This document shows positions 63,540 through 64,000 of a DNA stretch of 64,000 nt, in pieces. The stretch covers positions 868,001 through 932,000 of the forward strand of contig CANLOQ010000001.1 in the NCBI GenBank assembly GCA_947492925.1. Reading direction: 5' to 3'. The notes beneath the pieces were generated by a model that did not search any database, was not told where the DNA came from, and saw nothing but the letters and a program-made list of their open reading frames with translations. A program made the translations under genes and the position numbers. Positions within the stretch are counted from its first letter, which is position 1; each line of letters begins with the position of its first letter. The DNA is from an uncultured Sulfitobacter sp. (lineage in GTDB: Bacteria > Pseudomonadota > Alphaproteobacteria > Rhodobacterales > Rhodobacteraceae).

Positions 63540-63646
63540 GCCCTAAAGGGCGCACACACGGGCCACGTTCCCCATCTATCTATGGGCTGACACGGGCTTG
63601 GGCAAGCGAAACGCTGCGCACACTCAATTCGCCGTCTGGAGAGCAC

Positions 63647-64000
63647 ATGCTGGGTATCGGAACTATCGCCAAAAAGGTCTTTGGCACGCCGAATGATCGT
63701 AAAATCAAGGCGACGCGCCCGTTGGTGGCAAAGATCAACGCGCTAGAGCCAGAGTTCGAGAAGCTGAGCGATGATGGGCTGAAGGACAAGACCGAGGAGC
63801 TTGCCAAACGGGCGATGGGCGGCGAGAGCCTGGATGATCTGCTGCCCGAAGCCTTTGCCAACTGCCGCGAGGCCGCGCGCCGCACGCTGGGCCTGAGGGC
63901 TTTCGACACACAAATGCTGGCCGCGATCTTTTTGCATCAGGGCAACATCTCGGAACAGAAGACCGGTGAAGGCAAGACGCTGACTGCTGCCTTGGCCGCC
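63647..64000 (+). CDS. secA: SecA, preprotein translocase ATPase (5' part)
   Basis: Motor ATPase of the Sec translocon, cut by the window end. The 118 residues present have the SecA N-terminus ([20 protein letters not shown], then the helical [13 protein letters not shown]) and the first ATPase motif [17 protein letters not shown] precedes the ATG. It is divergent from the parvulin gene, so exported foldase and export motor share a 175-bp gap. SecB is encoded 58 kb away. Confidence 0.95.
   Translation, partial: MLGIGTIAKKVFGTPNDRKIKATRPLVAKINALEPEFEKLSDDGLKDKTEELAKRAMGGESLDDLLPEAFANCREAARRTLGLRAFDTQMLAAIFLHQGNISEQKTGEGKTLTAALAA

Noticed and set aside
1-64000. CRISPR arrays, insertion sequences, prophage, integrases, toxin-antitoxin or defence systems
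   Set aside because: No repeated arrays, terminal inverted repeats with transposase, or defence-type domains were seen; the gene content is core metabolism and information processing.

Overview
The window is about 64 kb of GC-rich chromosome from an alphaproteobacterium, most probably a Rhodobacteraceae (Roseobacter-group) member. This rests on gene order and protein character: maf-aroE-coaE-dnaQ-secB-fxsA-Tim44 on one side of an AT-rich gap and hemJ-rho-mnmE-mnmG-rsmG-parA-parB on the other. That is the typical origin-proximal order of this class. No species can be named from the sequence alone. Nearly all of it is vertically inherited core genome: I see no insertion sequence, prophage, CRISPR array, integrase, toxin-antitoxin pair, rRNA or tRNA.

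Layout. 0-5 kb: hslU, an MFS transporter, an Smr protein, mltA and a Tim44-domain protein. 5-9 kb: fxsA and secB, then the overlapping leftward string maf-aroE-coaE-dnaQ. 8.8-9.2 kb: a gene-free, AT-rich stretch with several DnaA-box-like 9-mers, my candidate for oriC. 9.2-16.5 kb: rightward hemJ, rho, mnmE, mnmG, rsmG, parA, parB, with two perfect 16-bp parS palindromes. 16.5-23.5 kb: leftward rph-rdgB-hemW, rightward hrcA-grpE, leftward mutS. 23.5-35.4 kb: a GT61-type glycosyltransferase, maeB and a PfkB kinase, exported msrA, a sulfotransferase-like protein, a possible structured RNA, argG, ilvA, an SDR, an Hpt protein and a receiver-PP2C phosphatase. 35.4-43.8 kb: two NUDIX enzymes, hslO, cca, a tandem pair of ABC exporters and an RNA methyltransferase. 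43.9-46.1 kb: a cell-envelope group (two L,D-transpeptidase-like proteins, a CAP-domain lipoprotein, a 60-residue exported protein). 46.1-49.3 kb: a PAS/LuxR-HTH/alpha-beta hydrolase fusion, a candidate sRNA and hemH. 49.3-55.2 kb: an NDUFAF5-like protein, comF, grxC with a Nit-type amidohydrolase, a MarR regulator, ubiG, pip and a short substrate-binding protein. 55.3-60.6 kb: rimP-nusA-ylxR-infB. 60.7-64 kb: a 44-residue unknown, mutT, argJ, a parvulin and the start of secA.

How it works together. Genes flanking the putative origin point away from it on both sides, so they are co-directional with forks leaving about position 9000. parAB and the parS sites lie 3-8 kb away, forming one replication-segregation neighbourhood. 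Many neighbours overlap by 1-8 bp and are probably translationally coupled (maf/aroE/coaE/dnaQ, rph/rdgB/hemW, maeB/pfkB, grxC/nit, pip/SBP, rimP/nusA, argJ/mutT).

I did not find an obviously new multi-gene system. The least explained items are a LuxR-type regulator fused to a hydrolase with degraded catalytic residues, a compact promoter-to-terminator sRNA candidate beside hemH, a structured intergenic stretch beside argG, a hairpin that buries a start codon before the RNA methyltransferase gene, and two very small conserved-looking proteins.
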